A stretch of 32,906 bases of DNA from DATGFK01 sp040007395. GTDB lineage: Bacteria; Chloroflexota; Anaerolineae; Aggregatilineales; UBA2796. Below the pieces are notes generated by a model that worked only from the letters and a program-made list of their open reading frames with translations, ran no database searches and was not told the DNA's origin. The stretch's first letter is position 1. Each line of letters opens with the position of its first letter. A program made the translations under genes and the position numbers. Shown in pieces: positions 1-7,196 of this stretch. The stretch lies in assembly GCA_040007395.1 (NCBI GenBank), contig JBDTVG010000135.1, forward strand, positions 1 through 32,906, read 5' to 3'.

Positions 1-2
1 CC

Positions 3-992
3 TTCGGTGAGGTATACGGGACGACGGGAACCAGCCAGACCACCTTCGGCTTCACCGGCGAACCCACCGATGCCAATGGCTTGGTCAACCTCAGGGCGCG
101 GTACTACAACCCAACACTGGGAGTATTTCCAAGTCGTGATCCTCTCGAAGGGGCAGTTGAACGGCCAATGTCCCTCAATGAATATAGTTGGGTTGAAGGA
201 CGCGTAATCAATTGGTCAGACCCTCTCGGTTTAGATGGGGGTGCCAGTGTCGGCATTCTTGGTGTATGTGTAGCTGCACCAGAAGTTTGCGCACTTGCCG
301 CCGTGGGTCTTGGTGTTATCGGGATAGCGCTCTACGCAACCAATCCAACCTTCAGAAAATCAACTAATGAATTGCTGAACAGGTTGGGACAGGGAGCAGC
401 AAGCATAGGTACAACCGTAGAGCAATTGCGTCTAATCGAGTACTACTATGAAAGTCAAGCCTATGCTTCTGTCCTAGCCGAACAAACTAAAGCCTATGAT
501 CCTTGTACCTATAACGCACCGCCATCACGACCTGCATACTGTGGCAAACAACCAGGGGATTACGGACAAATTGTCAAATTCGTTGAAAATCTTTTGCCGT
601 GGGACACGTTTGCAAAAGATGTTATAAATGGAGATCTAAGAGATCTTGCAAAACACTTGGAAAACACTTGTGGAGCGGGGCTTGAACATATATTAAGACA
701 ACTTACCGAAGCAACATTTAAGCCTTTTATTACAGCTGCACCAACTCCATTGCCTAGTATAAACGAAGCAACTCAAGAAGCTCCAAATATTCTCCAATTC
801 CCAGCAAGAGGCAATCAGAAAAATGAGTATAATACTTGGGCTGCGGATGAAGCAAAACGCCTAAGAATAGACCCTTGTGATGTTCTTAGAGATTGGTATA
901 AAGCAGCAAGAAAATCTGGAGATACGGATGCCGCAAAAAAAATCAAGATAGCCCAGAAAGCAATCGACTGCCGCGAACATCGTGGTGATTGA
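3..992 (+). CDS. Rhs-family polymorphic toxin, C-terminal part (cut by window edge)
   Basis: The frame is open from the left edge, so this is the 3' end of a much longer rhs gene. It begins in the Rhs core: GEVYGTTGTSQ, then FTGEPTDANGLVNLRARYYNP and a DPLG tip boundary near nt 219. The same core, nearly residue for residue, occurs at nt 28940-29170 in the second Rhs protein. After the boundary the sequence is unrelated to the second Rhs. It has a hydrophobic stretch (about nt 258-345), a middle of unknown fold, and a compact C-terminal domain (about nt 810-990) containing NEYNTWAADEA and RIDPCDVL and ending in a Cys-Arg-Glu-His motif. That last domain is presumably the toxin released by Rhs self-cleavage. 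I cannot name its activity. G+C falls visibly after the boundary, typical of exchanged tips. The next gene fits a cognate immunity gene. Confidence 0.9.
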   Translation, partial: FGEVYGTTGTSQTTFGFTGEPTDANGLVNLRARYYNPTLGVFPSRDPLEGAVERPMSLNEYSWVEGRVINWSDPLGLDGGASVGILGVCVAAPEVCALAAVGLGVIGIALYATNPTFRKSTNELLNRLGQGAASIGTTVEQLRLIEYYYESQAYASVLAEQTKAYDPCTYNAPPSRPAYCGKQPGDYGQIVKFVENLLPWDTFAKDVINGDLRDLAKHLENTCGAGLEHILRQLTEATFKPFITAAPTPLPSINEATQEAPNILQFPARGNQKNEYNTWAADEAKRLRIDPCDVLRDWYKAARKSGDTDAAKKIKIAQKAIDCREHRGD

Positions 993-1008
993 TAGAGAGG
1001 ATATATAA

Positions 1009-1416
1009 ATGTCGTGGTATGCCGCCCATCTAATTGAATACTTTAAACTGCGGGAAGGGGTTCAGGATTCATACCCAGTGTGGGAAAATGTAGTTCTCAT
1101 ACAGGCCGACAACGTTCATGAAGCGTTTAAGTTGGCACGGCAAATAGGGGAAGAACAATACAATAGTCCTGATGATAGTCTGCGCCTAGATGATAAACCA
1201 GCACTTAAGGTTTTCTCGGGTGTGCGTAAAATTGTAGAGTGCGAGATAGACGATCCAGAAGATCTGCAAAGTCCGCCCATTTCTGGAACAGAGATTACTT
1301 ATACAAAAATGGAAGTGGCGACTGAGGAGGATATACAAAAATTGATGCAAGGATATGCTGTTACGGTCACGCTTGAGGAAGTTGGTCGAAATACCAACAC
1401 AGATTTTTCCGGTTAA
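1009..1416 (+). CDS. DUF4288 family protein, probable immunity protein
   Basis: A 135-residue protein starting 16 bases after the rhs stop, with a purine-rich ribosome site (agagagg, nt 994-1000). The N-terminus WYAAHLIEYFKL, the VWENVVLI strand, the VFSGVRKIVECE segment and the GTEITYTKMEV segment match my knowledge of the DUF4288 family, small cytoplasmic proteins often found behind Rhs and other polymorphic toxins. It has no signal peptide or membrane segment. Position and spacing imply co-transcription with the toxin, so the likely role is binding and neutralising the C-terminal tip of the upstream Rhs protein. The family match is from memory. The immunity role is inference from context. 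Confidence 0.8.
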   Translation: MSWYAAHLIEYFKLREGVQDSYPVWENVVLIQADNVHEAFKLARQIGEEQYNSPDDSLRLDDKPALKVFSGVRKIVECEIDDPEDLQSPPISGTEITYTKMEVATEEDIQKLMQGYAVTVTLEEVGRNTNTDFSG

Positions 1417-1681
1417 GCTAAAAGAACTGTTTTCACAAATGGTGTTGGAAGCTTGTAAACCTTCCAGCGCCATTTGTAATACAAAGTCCTTGAATAGACT
1501 TTCTATTTCGATTCGAACATACCCAATACAATACCTTGAAATGATAAGTGACCAAAAGGATTTCATATGATTTTCTTACATTTTCCGAATGGATGATTTG
1601 TTCATTAGATCCGTCAAGATCGCCTAATGAATCCTCAATGGTTGGACAGTCAAGCAGGTGATGTTTCGCGGATCGAGGTGC
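1417..1681. other. Intergenic, AT-rich, no recognised content
   Basis: Spacer after the immunity gene. Short open frames exist on both strands but overlap the immunity gene or lack ribosome sites and recognisable sequence. No convincing terminator hairpin with a T-run was seen. Confidence 0.5.
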
Positions 1682-1885
1682 CCTGCCGACACCCGCCGAT
1701 GCACCACCAGTGCGCGGCGGAGTGCTGCGCGTGAGCGCGGCACATCAGCCCCCACCGGCACTTGAGGTGGCGAGTTTTTAACTCGCGACCCATCCACGCC
1801 GCCCACTACATTCGCACCAGTGGAAAACGCCACCAGTGGAAAATAGGTTTCGGCGGCGTGGGTCGGGTGTGTGGCGCTACCGATA
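1682..1885 (+). ncRNA. Structured non-coding repeat, copy A
   Basis: About 200 bases aligning co-linearly with 31524-31715. Shared blocks include the gcgcggcacatcagcc segment (from nt 1735), the ccaccggca segment and ggtggcgtgggtcggg-like ends. Two stems are visible. A local hairpin (GCGAGT 1770-1775 with ACTCGC 1781-1786) is replaced in the other copy by a different but still paired CAGC/GCTG stem. A longer stem (CGACCCAtccACGCCGCC 1786-1803 with GGCGGCGTGGGTCGG 1852-1866) is kept in both. Inside that stem CACCAGTGGAAAA is repeated in tandem (1815-1827, 1831-1843). Sequence divergence with kept pairing points to selection on an RNA or single-strand structure. The dispersed, ORF-less arrangement recalls HEARO/omega-RNA or IS200/605-related elements, but I cannot assign a family. 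Strand is assumed. Confidence 0.5.
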
Positions 1886-1985
1886 AGCCTGCCCGTTCCC
1901 AATCATTTTCGGCCATCTGGAGCGAAGGTAGGACACTTGTACGACAAGGTGTCCGACAAATGTCCTCCAACGCGCTTTCCTCCAG

Positions 1986-2031
1986 AAATCATCACTCAAA
2001 ATCATCTGTAAAAAACACACTGAAAATCATC
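1986..2031. repeat. Three short direct repeats AAATCATC
   Basis: AAATCATC occurs at 1986-1993, 1999-2006 and 2024-2031; the last two copies are extended to AAAATCATCT. They lie just left of the hairpin array and about 0.75 kb upstream of the integrase gene. They could be protein-binding arm sites, but with only three copies and unequal spacing (13 and 25) chance is not excluded. Confidence 0.3.
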
Positions 2032-2143
2032 TCGCCTTCACCGATCAGGCTTGCCATCATTACTTGACAGTCACATCGGAGAAGGAGTAGAGAGGGTGTC
2101 GTGTGATAGCCTGGTAAGGCGGCAACAGGGCAGAGCAAGGGGA

Positions 2144-2409
2144 AACTGGTCGCCGTTCGGCCAAGTTCTGGCACACGGCCAGGTGTGCTGTGGTGGCCTG
2201 GGGAGGCCACCACAGCGCAGAGCGAGGTGCAACCGAGGCTCTGCACGGTGCGCGGTGGCGCGCACCGTATCCCCTGGTGCGACAGCGCCAGGGGCCAGCT
2301 TTAGCTGGCTACGTTGGGGCGGTGGCAAACTCAGCCACTTGCCAGCCACTGCCCGCCCCAACGTATGCGACGGCGCAGCCGTCGTTTGGTCGCCTGCCAG
2401 GGCGACCAA
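2144..2409. ncRNA. Array of about ten back-to-back hairpins, candidate large structured RNA
   Basis: Almost every base falls in one of a run of consecutive hairpins: 2144-2152/2158-2167; 2171-2176/2183-2188; 2189-2199/2204-2215 (loop GGGG); 2217-2223/2238-2244; 2245-2254/2259-2268 (10 bp perfect, loop GTGG); 2271-2280/2285-2294 (10 bp, loop GACA); 2295-2299/2304-2308 (loop TTTA); 2311-2321/2354-2364 (11 bp, with further internal pairing); 2367-2374/2378-2385; 2386-2394/2401-2409 (9 bp). Many stems are perfect and several have tetraloops. Open frames crossing the region on both strands look like by-products. The array is bounded left by a TTGACA (2064-2069) lacking a good -10 and right by less structured sequence before the integrase gene. 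It may be a structured RNA, a single-stranded DNA recombination or replication site, or an integrase-linked element. Strand is undetermined. Confidence 0.55.
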
Positions 2410-2718
2410 GCAAAGCGGTTACATCTGCCGAGTCATTGAGGAAACAAGTGCTTATCCCACTGCGGGTATATTCCACCCCGTTGGGGCTTATGAAGAACGG
2501 TAGGTATTTGCTGCTACCCTTTGGCAAGCGTGCATGATCGTGTCTCTATTCAAAAGGTAGAAACAGCCATCAATTCAGGTTACAATTACGCCAAACAGGG
2601 CAAGAGCAATTGCGAATTTTCCGAGTACCCTACGCGCCCACGCCCGTAAGTTACAGCCCTCTAACAATCGCCAGATTGCCCCGGAAGATGGTAGACCGCC
2701 CTACCTTTTCGTGCTAAA
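2410..2718. other. Intergenic between hairpin array and integrase
   Basis: Contains weaker pairings (CCCC-gtt-GGGG near 2480, GGTAG/CTACC near 2500-2516) and no credible gene. An attachment site for the adjacent recombinase could lie here, but no matching direct repeat was found elsewhere in the window. Confidence 0.35.
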
Positions 2719-2753
2719 ATTGGTACTAATTAATTAACATAATCGGAACCAAT
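2719..2753. promoter_or_regulatory. Inverted repeat upstream of integrase
   Basis: ATTGGT (2719-2724) and ACCAAT (2748-2753) form a 6-bp inverted repeat around an AT-rich centre (actaattaattaacataat), ending 11 bases before the integrase start. It could be an operator or recombinase-binding site covering the integrase promoter. This is inference from position only. Confidence 0.35.
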
Positions 2754-2764
2754 GAGATAACACG

Positions 2765-3790
2765 ATGAGCAACCTACCCGCCCTCAGCAACCAAAACAGT
2801 CTTGAGATTGCCGGACAGCAAGCCAACCAATACGCCGCTTTTGATGTCTTTGAAGGCTACCGGGATCGTCGCGCTGTCAATACCTTACGCCGTCAAGACG
2901 GTGATCTTAAATTGTTCGAGGCATATCTGAACGCGGCCCTTGCCCCGTCCGGCGGTGTCGTTTGCAATCTGAACAGTGATCCTCAGTGTTGGCGTGGCAT
3001 TACACACGGTCTGATGCAAGGTTTTATTAATTGGCAGCTTGCCCAGAGCTATGCCATTGGCAGCGTCAACGTGCGACTGGCAACGGTCAAGGTCTATGCC
3101 GAACTTGCGTTCAAGGCCGGGGTGATCGCGGCAGACGAGCATAGCCTGATTAAGACGGTACGCGGCTATGGCTTCAAAGAACATCAGAACATTAATGAGA
3201 AGCGCACGGCATCGCGCAGGGGATACAAGAAAGCCCGTGCGACTGAGATCCAAAAGCCCGCCCGTGTTGCGCTCAAGACGCACCCAGAGACCCCGCAAGG
3301 CCGTCGTGATCGTGTGATCATGTGCTTACTGGTTGATCATGGGCTGCGGTGTAGTGAAGTAGCTGGACTGAAGGTGAGCGACATTAACCTTGAGACAGGG
3401 GTTATGCGTGTGTACCGCAAGAAAACCAAAAGCACCGACTTTCTTAAAATGTCAGCCGATACGCTGCGGGCCATGACTGCCTATATCAATCAGGATGTAC
3501 CCGCCCTAGCTGATCATCTGCTACAAGGCAGCGTTAAAGGCGGCACGCTGGCCGGGCGCATGACCGAACGGGCCATTAACAAGCGCGTTGGCACGCTGGG
3601 CCGGGCCGCTGGCATTAACTTGCTATCGCCCCATGATCTCAGACACGACGCGGCCACTCGTGCCGGAAAGCTGAGCGATGTGCGAACACTTATGGATAGC
3701 TTCGGTTGGAATAGTTCGGCAATGGCAGCGCGGTATATGAACTCGACCAAGATCGCCAACGAACGACTGGTCATCAGTGACGAGGATTAG
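2765..3790 (+). CDS. Tyrosine recombinase / phage-type integrase
   Basis: 341 residues. The C-terminal half carries the full catalytic set: Arg195 in HGLRCSEVAGL, Lys219/220 in YRKKTKS, His290-x-x-Arg293 in SPHDLRHDAAT, Trp315 in FGWNSS (Trp at the second His/Trp position, as in Cre), and nucleophile Tyr324 in AARYMNS. Residues about 25-150 form the core-binding (SAM-like) domain. The family cuts and rejoins DNA at att or dimer-resolution sites through a 3'-phosphotyrosine bond. The ATG at 2765 is preceded by a poor ribosome site (atgagataacacg). It lies at the left end of the plasmid-like block, suggesting it integrates or resolves this element. It could instead be a Xer/Cre-like dimer resolvase of a plasmid; the adjacent structured DNA does not settle this. 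Confidence 0.93.
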   Translation: MSNLPALSNQNSLEIAGQQANQYAAFDVFEGYRDRRAVNTLRRQDGDLKLFEAYLNAALAPSGGVVCNLNSDPQCWRGITHGLMQGFINWQLAQSYAIGSVNVRLATVKVYAELAFKAGVIAADEHSLIKTVRGYGFKEHQNINEKRTASRRGYKKARATEIQKPARVALKTHPETPQGRRDRVIMCLLVDHGLRCSEVAGLKVSDINLETGVMRVYRKKTKSTDFLKMSADTLRAMTAYINQDVPALADHLLQGSVKGGTLAGRMTERAINKRVGTLGRAAGINLLSPHDLRHDAATRAGKLSDVRTLMDSFGWNSSAMAARYMNSTKIANERLVISDED

Positions 3791-3819
3791 TTAAGAACAG
3801 TGTAAAGGCACCTAGAACT

Positions 3820-4365
3820 ATGTGGAATGAAGCAAAAGTACCTATCGCCCGGGTATTTCTGAGAGAAACAGTGACAAAAGGAGAACTCATTCGTCTTGGC
3901 GAAATACTGGCTATCCTCCTTGCCAAAGAGGCGTGGATAACGGGCGTGCGTGGTCTGGATGAGCTGCTTCATGGCGAATGGCCTAGTGGGGAAGGTAAAC
4001 ATGTTTTACAGCTCGCACCAGTTCAGGGTAGAGCAATTGACTTTAACAAACGGAACGCCGTCGGTGGTTTCAGCTTGGCTCTTGATGCACAGGGGCGTGA
4101 GACTTTCCAGAACAAGCTGGTTGATGCGATTGAGGCGGGCTACCTATCAAGAATTACTAATGAACAAGGGCGACAATTCGACGTTCACGGTCAAGTAGAC
4201 CTTGATGAGTATCGACGGTTCGCCATAATAACTGATTGTTCCGGCCCCGCGGTGATTTTGGGAAATCCGAAACTGGTTGTTTTCCAACAGGCACTCAACA
4301 TCTTGAGAGATGCTATTCCTCCCGATTTGGGCGAAGTATCAGGAAACCAAGCCTTAGCTACTTAA
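3820..4365 (+). CDS. Hypothetical protein, 181 residues
   Basis: Not recognised. The protein is soluble in character, with no membrane segment or signal peptide. Predicted-looking helices include LIRLGEILAILLAKEAW and VVFQQALNILRDAI. It follows the integrase by 29 bases on the same strand and may be co-transcribed. There is no strong ribosome site before the ATG at 3820 (cacctagaact), which weakens the start choice; internal alternatives exist. Base composition resembles the neighbouring genes, supporting a real gene. Confidence 0.6.
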   Translation: MWNEAKVPIARVFLRETVTKGELIRLGEILAILLAKEAWITGVRGLDELLHGEWPSGEGKHVLQLAPVQGRAIDFNKRNAVGGFSLALDAQGRETFQNKLVDAIEAGYLSRITNEQGRQFDVHGQVDLDEYRRFAIITDCSGPAVILGNPKLVVFQQALNILRDAIPPDLGEVSGNQALAT

Positions 4366-4849
4366 TCCGATGTCGCCAATTCGGAATTCGAAGCTAGTTA
4401 TCTTGAAGCGAATTTCTGAATTTATGAAGGTCGGATCGGCGGTTTTGTTCGGTGTTATGCGTTCAGTTAATCCAGTATCCCCTCTGGGCCGGACTACTCA
4501 AAATCGCCCCGTATGCCCCTTAAACGGGCAATCTCGCAAACATGCCCCCCCGTTGTACCCTTTGCAACACCACATGGCTTACAGCCCGTCGCGCAAGCGT
4601 GACACGGGGCATTGTGGCGGCGATGGGAAGCATTTTTCCCATTGCCGACTTTAGTCAGTGAGACCCAATGGGTCTCATTCTGGCAAGCCACGTCAAAGCG
4701 GCGGTGTCCATTGATGATCCGGTTGTCATAGGTGATCAGCAGCGCTCTGATCGAGCGTGATATAGCTCCATGTGGCTCCGGCTAACCCTATTCTCCCCAG
4801 CTTCTTACCCAACTCGCACGCACGCCGAACGATTGTGCATAGCAATCGC
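4366..4849. other. Gene-free stretch with two hairpins
   Basis: An open frame over 4370-4654 is low-complexity and unsupported. Two strong hairpins are present: 4618-4629/4636-4647 (12 bp with one G-T pair) and 4659-4666/4670-4677 (TGAGACCC-aat-GGGTCTCA). Neither has a T-run, so they are not classic terminators. They may be binding sites or part of a replication or recombination region. Confidence 0.45.
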
Positions 4850-4899
4850 TTGACATGGCGTGGAACGGGTGTATGCTATTATACAAGTGTATATACACT
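4850..4899 (+). promoter_or_regulatory. Promoter with overlapping palindromic operator
   Basis: TTGACA (4850-4855), 16-base spacer, TATGCT (4872-4877). Just after the -10 lies a perfect 14-bp palindrome, AGTGTATATACACT (4886-4899), across the expected transcription start. This is a typical repressor site. The first gene downstream looks like a small winged-helix protein and is an obvious candidate to bind it. Confidence 0.6.
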
Positions 4900-4916
4900 C
4901 GAAGATAGGACAATCT

Positions 4917-5165
4917 ATGCTGATGACAAGATCACGCACTACCATTGCGCAGCGGGCAAATGAGATTTACGCGATCATCGCCAACTTGGGGCAAGGTTGG
5001 CATACACGCAGCGATATAGCCCGACTTATGGGCAAGCCTCACCTCACTCCCTTCGATGTTGCCGCGCTGGAGGCACTTGCTGAAAACGGGCGCGTGATCG
5101 CTGAGCAGCACGAGATAGACAGTCCGATCCCAGTACGCTGGGAATACAAGATCAAGGAAAACTAG
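4917..5165 (+). CDS. Small winged-helix-like DNA-binding protein
   Basis: 82 residues from ATG 4917. A longer frame opens at 4860 but that start lies inside the promoter; 4917 has a ribosome site (agatagga, 4903-4910) and follows the operator. IAQRANEIYAIIANLG, HTRSDIARLMGKPHLTPFDVAALEALAENGRV and the closing VRWEYKI strand look like helix-turn-helix plus wing, as in small MarR/ArsR-type or plasmid copy-control regulators. It is probably autoregulatory through the palindrome upstream. It heads a short operon with the membrane protein that follows one base after its stop. Confidence 0.6.
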   Translation: MLMTRSRTTIAQRANEIYAIIANLGQGWHTRSDIARLMGKPHLTPFDVAALEALAENGRVIAEQHEIDSPIPVRWEYKIKEN

Positions 5166-5166
5166 C

Positions 5167-5418
5167 ATGGGTAGAGGGTTATCCGAACTACGAAAGGGCA
5201 TTCTCATATTTGTTTATGAGTATAGGCTAACCCTTGCCGCCCCTATCGAGGTAACACACCTAGTCCTTTTTGCTGCAATAGTCTCCGCGCTCTCCGCCGC
5301 CTGTGGCGCACTCGTGTACCGTGAGCGCATGGCTATCGGGCTGCTGGCGTGGGCGGCTTTCGGCATGTTGACGGTGCTAAGTGTCGCGGCGTGCGAAGTG
5401 TGGGGAATTAGGCCGTGA
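5167..5418 (+). CDS. Small two-helix membrane protein
   Basis: 83 residues. The N-terminus is cytoplasmic-looking and basic. Two hydrophobic helices follow (about residues 28-49 and 55-76) joined by YRERMA, placing a short basic loop between them. The start is one base after the preceding stop, with aagga (5154-5158) as ribosome site, so translation is likely coupled to the regulator. No family recognised. A holin, a membrane anchor or a small toxin are all possible. Confidence 0.55.
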   Translation: MGRGLSELRKGILIFVYEYRLTLAAPIEVTHLVLFAAIVSALSAACGALVYRERMAIGLLAWAAFGMLTVLSVAACEVWGIRP

Positions 5419-5560
5419 GTAACCAGTTAGGGGTGATGCAAGCTGATCAATAAGACGGACTGGTCACGCCAGCGAATCAAAAAGGGTAGCGCTCCGAGAA
5501 AGAATTGCTACCCTCCACTCCACACCATTTGCATAGTATAGAAGTGAGATCAATTGTACC
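5419..5560. terminator. Hairpin between operons
   Basis: AGGGTAGC (5483-5490) pairs with GCTACCCT (5507-5514) around a 16-base loop. It sits between the membrane protein gene and the next gene. There is no clear T-run, so terminator function is tentative. Confidence 0.35.
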
Positions 5561-5956
5561 ATGACTGAACAATCAGACAACAAAGCGACTGACAAACCGT
5601 ACAATCGTCTTGACGATCCTGAGTACGTCGCCCGTGTCAATAAAACGATAGAGGCACTTGAGTCCGTCTCTAAGGAATTCGAGACCCCCACGACCATGCA
5701 GGCCGAACATGACGCACGCCTTGAAGCGGAGTGGATAGAAACCGAAGAGAAAGAACGCGCCCAGATTGCCGCCGAAAAGCGCCGCTGTGCGTGGGGCATT
5801 ATGGGCAGCTTAATTTTTTGCGGCGTTATTGAAGCACCCGACGTTGACATCACGGCGCGTACACTGGACGACCTACACGCCCAGCAAAAGATACTCGCCG
5901 ATATTCAGTTCATTATCGGACACATTGAACTAGCGCTCGATCAGGTGTTACTATGA
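5561..5956 (+). CDS. Hypothetical protein, charged, 131 residues
   Basis: Not recognised. The first 75 residues are highly charged and helix-forming (EALESVSKEFE, EAEWIETEEKERAQIAAEKRRCAWG). A short hydrophobic patch (GIMGSLIFCGVIEA) and a second helical part (LDDLHAQQKILADIQFIIGHIELALDQVLL) follow. The ATG at 5561 has gaagtgag upstream at somewhat long spacing. It overlaps the next gene by four bases (ATGA), so the two are coupled. Confidence 0.6.
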   Translation: MTEQSDNKATDKPYNRLDDPEYVARVNKTIEALESVSKEFETPTTMQAEHDARLEAEWIETEEKERAQIAAEKRRCAWGIMGSLIFCGVIEAPDVDITARTLDDLHAQQKILADIQFIIGHIELALDQVLL

Positions 5957-6150
5957 GCGCCCTACCGCAAGTCACGTACACCGCGCCCCTGCCGCCTATC
6001 GACTTTCTTATGGTGAGTTTGGGCAAGTGGCTTGCCGCGCACGACTGGCAGCACCTTGAGGACTTCGAGGCCGACTGGATCGCCGCCGAAACGGACGAAA
6101 AGCGGTCAGTAGCGCAGCGTTGGTACACCCGCCTAATTCAACAGCACTAA
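5953..6150 (+). CDS. Small hypothetical protein, 65 residues
   Basis: Begins within the stop of the preceding gene (ATGA overlap), a strong sign of translational coupling. Sequence features are a Pro-rich start and an amphipathic helical remainder with several Trp (KWLAAHDWQHLEDFEADWIAA). It is followed at once by a terminator-like hairpin. No function recognised; probably a partner of the preceding protein. Confidence 0.55.
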   Translation: MSALPQVTYTAPLPPIDFLMVSLGKWLAAHDWQHLEDFEADWIAAETDEKRSVAQRWYTRLIQQH

Positions 6151-6161
6151 GCACACATCGC

Positions 6162-6189
6162 CGCCCCGACAATCCCGCCGGGGCGTTTC
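6162..6189 (+). terminator. Terminator-like hairpin after 6150
   Basis: CGCCCCG (6162-6168) pairs with CGGGGCG (6179-6185), followed by TTTCG. It lies 12 bases after the stop of the 65-residue gene. The T-run is short, so efficiency is uncertain. Confidence 0.5.
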
Positions 6190-6215
6190 GCTATCTATGC
6201 GAGATCACAAGAGCA

Positions 6216-6572
6216 ATGATTAGAGTAAGCGCCACAATCCGCAACCCCGAAAAATGGCCTAGCAGGCGTACCCCTCGCGGCTGGAACGATGACAACATGC
6301 GTAGACAGTACTGCACGTGCGACCACTGCAACCGCTGGTACAAGTTTGACGACCTTCACAACCCGATTTACCCAGTCACAGATTACGACTGCTGGTTGCA
6401 AAAGCAACTGCATATCGAAAAGGCTGAGGGTTATTGCGCGGACTGCTTCAATAACATTGAACGTCAAGCAGACGCAATCGACCCTGATTGGAACAATCGC
6501 CGTTGGTCAAAATTCGACAAATGGCTAGATCTCTGTACACCAAACTGGGAGCGTTACGAAATTCACCAATAA
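6216..6572 (+). CDS. Small zinc-finger-like protein, 118 residues
   Basis: The frame is open from 6120, but the 5' part covers the terminator hairpin, so ATG 6216 is chosen. Two Cys pairs (CTCDHC and a later CADC) about 45 residues apart could bind one zinc ion. The rest is rich in Trp, Tyr and charged residues. No family recognised. It ends 8 bases before a strong hairpin that separates it from a convergent gene. Confidence 0.55.
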   Translation: MIRVSATIRNPEKWPSRRTPRGWNDDNMRRQYCTCDHCNRWYKFDDLHNPIYPVTDYDCWLQKQLHIEKAEGYCADCFNNIERQADAIDPDWNNRRWSKFDKWLDLCTPNWERYEIHQ

Positions 6573-6579
6573 ATGAAGC

Positions 6580-6615
6580 GACCTCTATCACAGCGCGCCC
6601 ACTCTGATAGAGGTC
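6580..6615. terminator. Bidirectional terminator-like hairpin
   Basis: GACCTCTATCA (6580-6590) pairs perfectly with TGATAGAGGTC (6605-6615) between two convergent genes. A second small hairpin (AGACT 6622-6626 / AGTCT 6632-6636) follows, then ttaaaa. Confidence 0.55.
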
Positions 6616-6674
6616 TACCACAGACTATGCGAGTCTTAAAAGGTAGTATAGCACATGAATCAAGTAAGCCGGGA

Positions 6675-7187
6675 CTATTTACCCCGTCGATTGCCTTGCT
6701 TTAGCAGCGAGGTCAACTCTCTATTCAAATCGAGCAATTGCTCAGTAATTGCTATTAGTTTCTGTTCGAGTTGGGCATTTTTAGTTTCGGCCTTGCCCAA
6801 CCTATCTTGCAGATCATCGCGCTCCCGCTTCAACGTCTCGGCCTGTTGTTCGTATCTCTCTTGTAACCCGCGTACACGTTCTTCAACAGCCTCACGCGGT
6901 ACTAAGGAAACCTCATCCTCTATGGCAGGCGGTATCTCTGGTAAGCCTACCCAGCCCTTTGCTTGGGCAGATCGCAGCGTGAATACAATATCCCCTATAG
7001 CTATGTTCTGTTCGCGCATCTGTGCTACCCAAAAGAGAATTCTGGCATCGCGATCATTGAAAGATCGCCGCGAACCATTTTGCCCTTGTGCGGACGGACT
7101 GAGAAACTCAGTAACATCCTTTGCGGCCCAATTGCGAAGGGTTGCAGAAGTTACGTTCAGACGTTTGGCAAGTTGCTCAGGTTTCAT
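6675..7187 (-). CDS. MerR-like DNA-binding protein with C-terminal coiled coil
   Basis: 170 residues from ATG 7187; a TTG at 7196 would add three residues. The N-terminus MKPEQLAKRLNVTSATLRNWA is a MerR-type helix-turn-helix, followed by NDRDARILFWVAQMREQNIAIGDI, which resembles the second half of that domain. After a linker, residues about 90-160 form a long coiled coil (EERVRGLQERYEQQAETLKRERDDL, shown here only by its heptad pattern). Proteins of this shape act as plasmid replication or partition regulators. It is divergent from the parM-like gene across a palindrome-rich spacer, so it probably binds there. Role is inferred. Confidence 0.7.
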   Translation of the reverse strand: MKPEQLAKRLNVTSATLRNWAAKDVTEFLSPSAQGQNGSRRSFNDRDARILFWVAQMREQNIAIGDIVFTLRSAQAKGWVGLPEIPPAIEDEVSLVPREAVEERVRGLQERYEQQAETLKRERDDLQDRLGKAETKNAQLEQKLIAITEQLLDLNRELTSLLKQGNRRGK

Positions 7188-7196
7188 AGTTGCCAA

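Noticed and set aside
1186..1566. 126-residue minus-strand open frame
   Set aside because: Largely antisense to the DUF4288 gene and of no recognisable kind.
2144..2409. Reading the hairpin array as a CRISPR array
   Set aside because: No repeat unit recurs and the stems are all of different sequence; no cas gene is nearby.
2051..2537. Overlapping open frames on both strands (up to 150 residues) through the hairpin array
   Set aside because: Their sequence follows from the GC-rich inverted repeats, they overlap each other in several frames, and none has a good ribosome site or recognisable protein pattern.
4370..4654. 94-residue open frame after the 181-residue gene
   Set aside because: Pro/His/Arg-rich without protein-like periodicity, no ribosome site, and its end runs through a strong hairpin.
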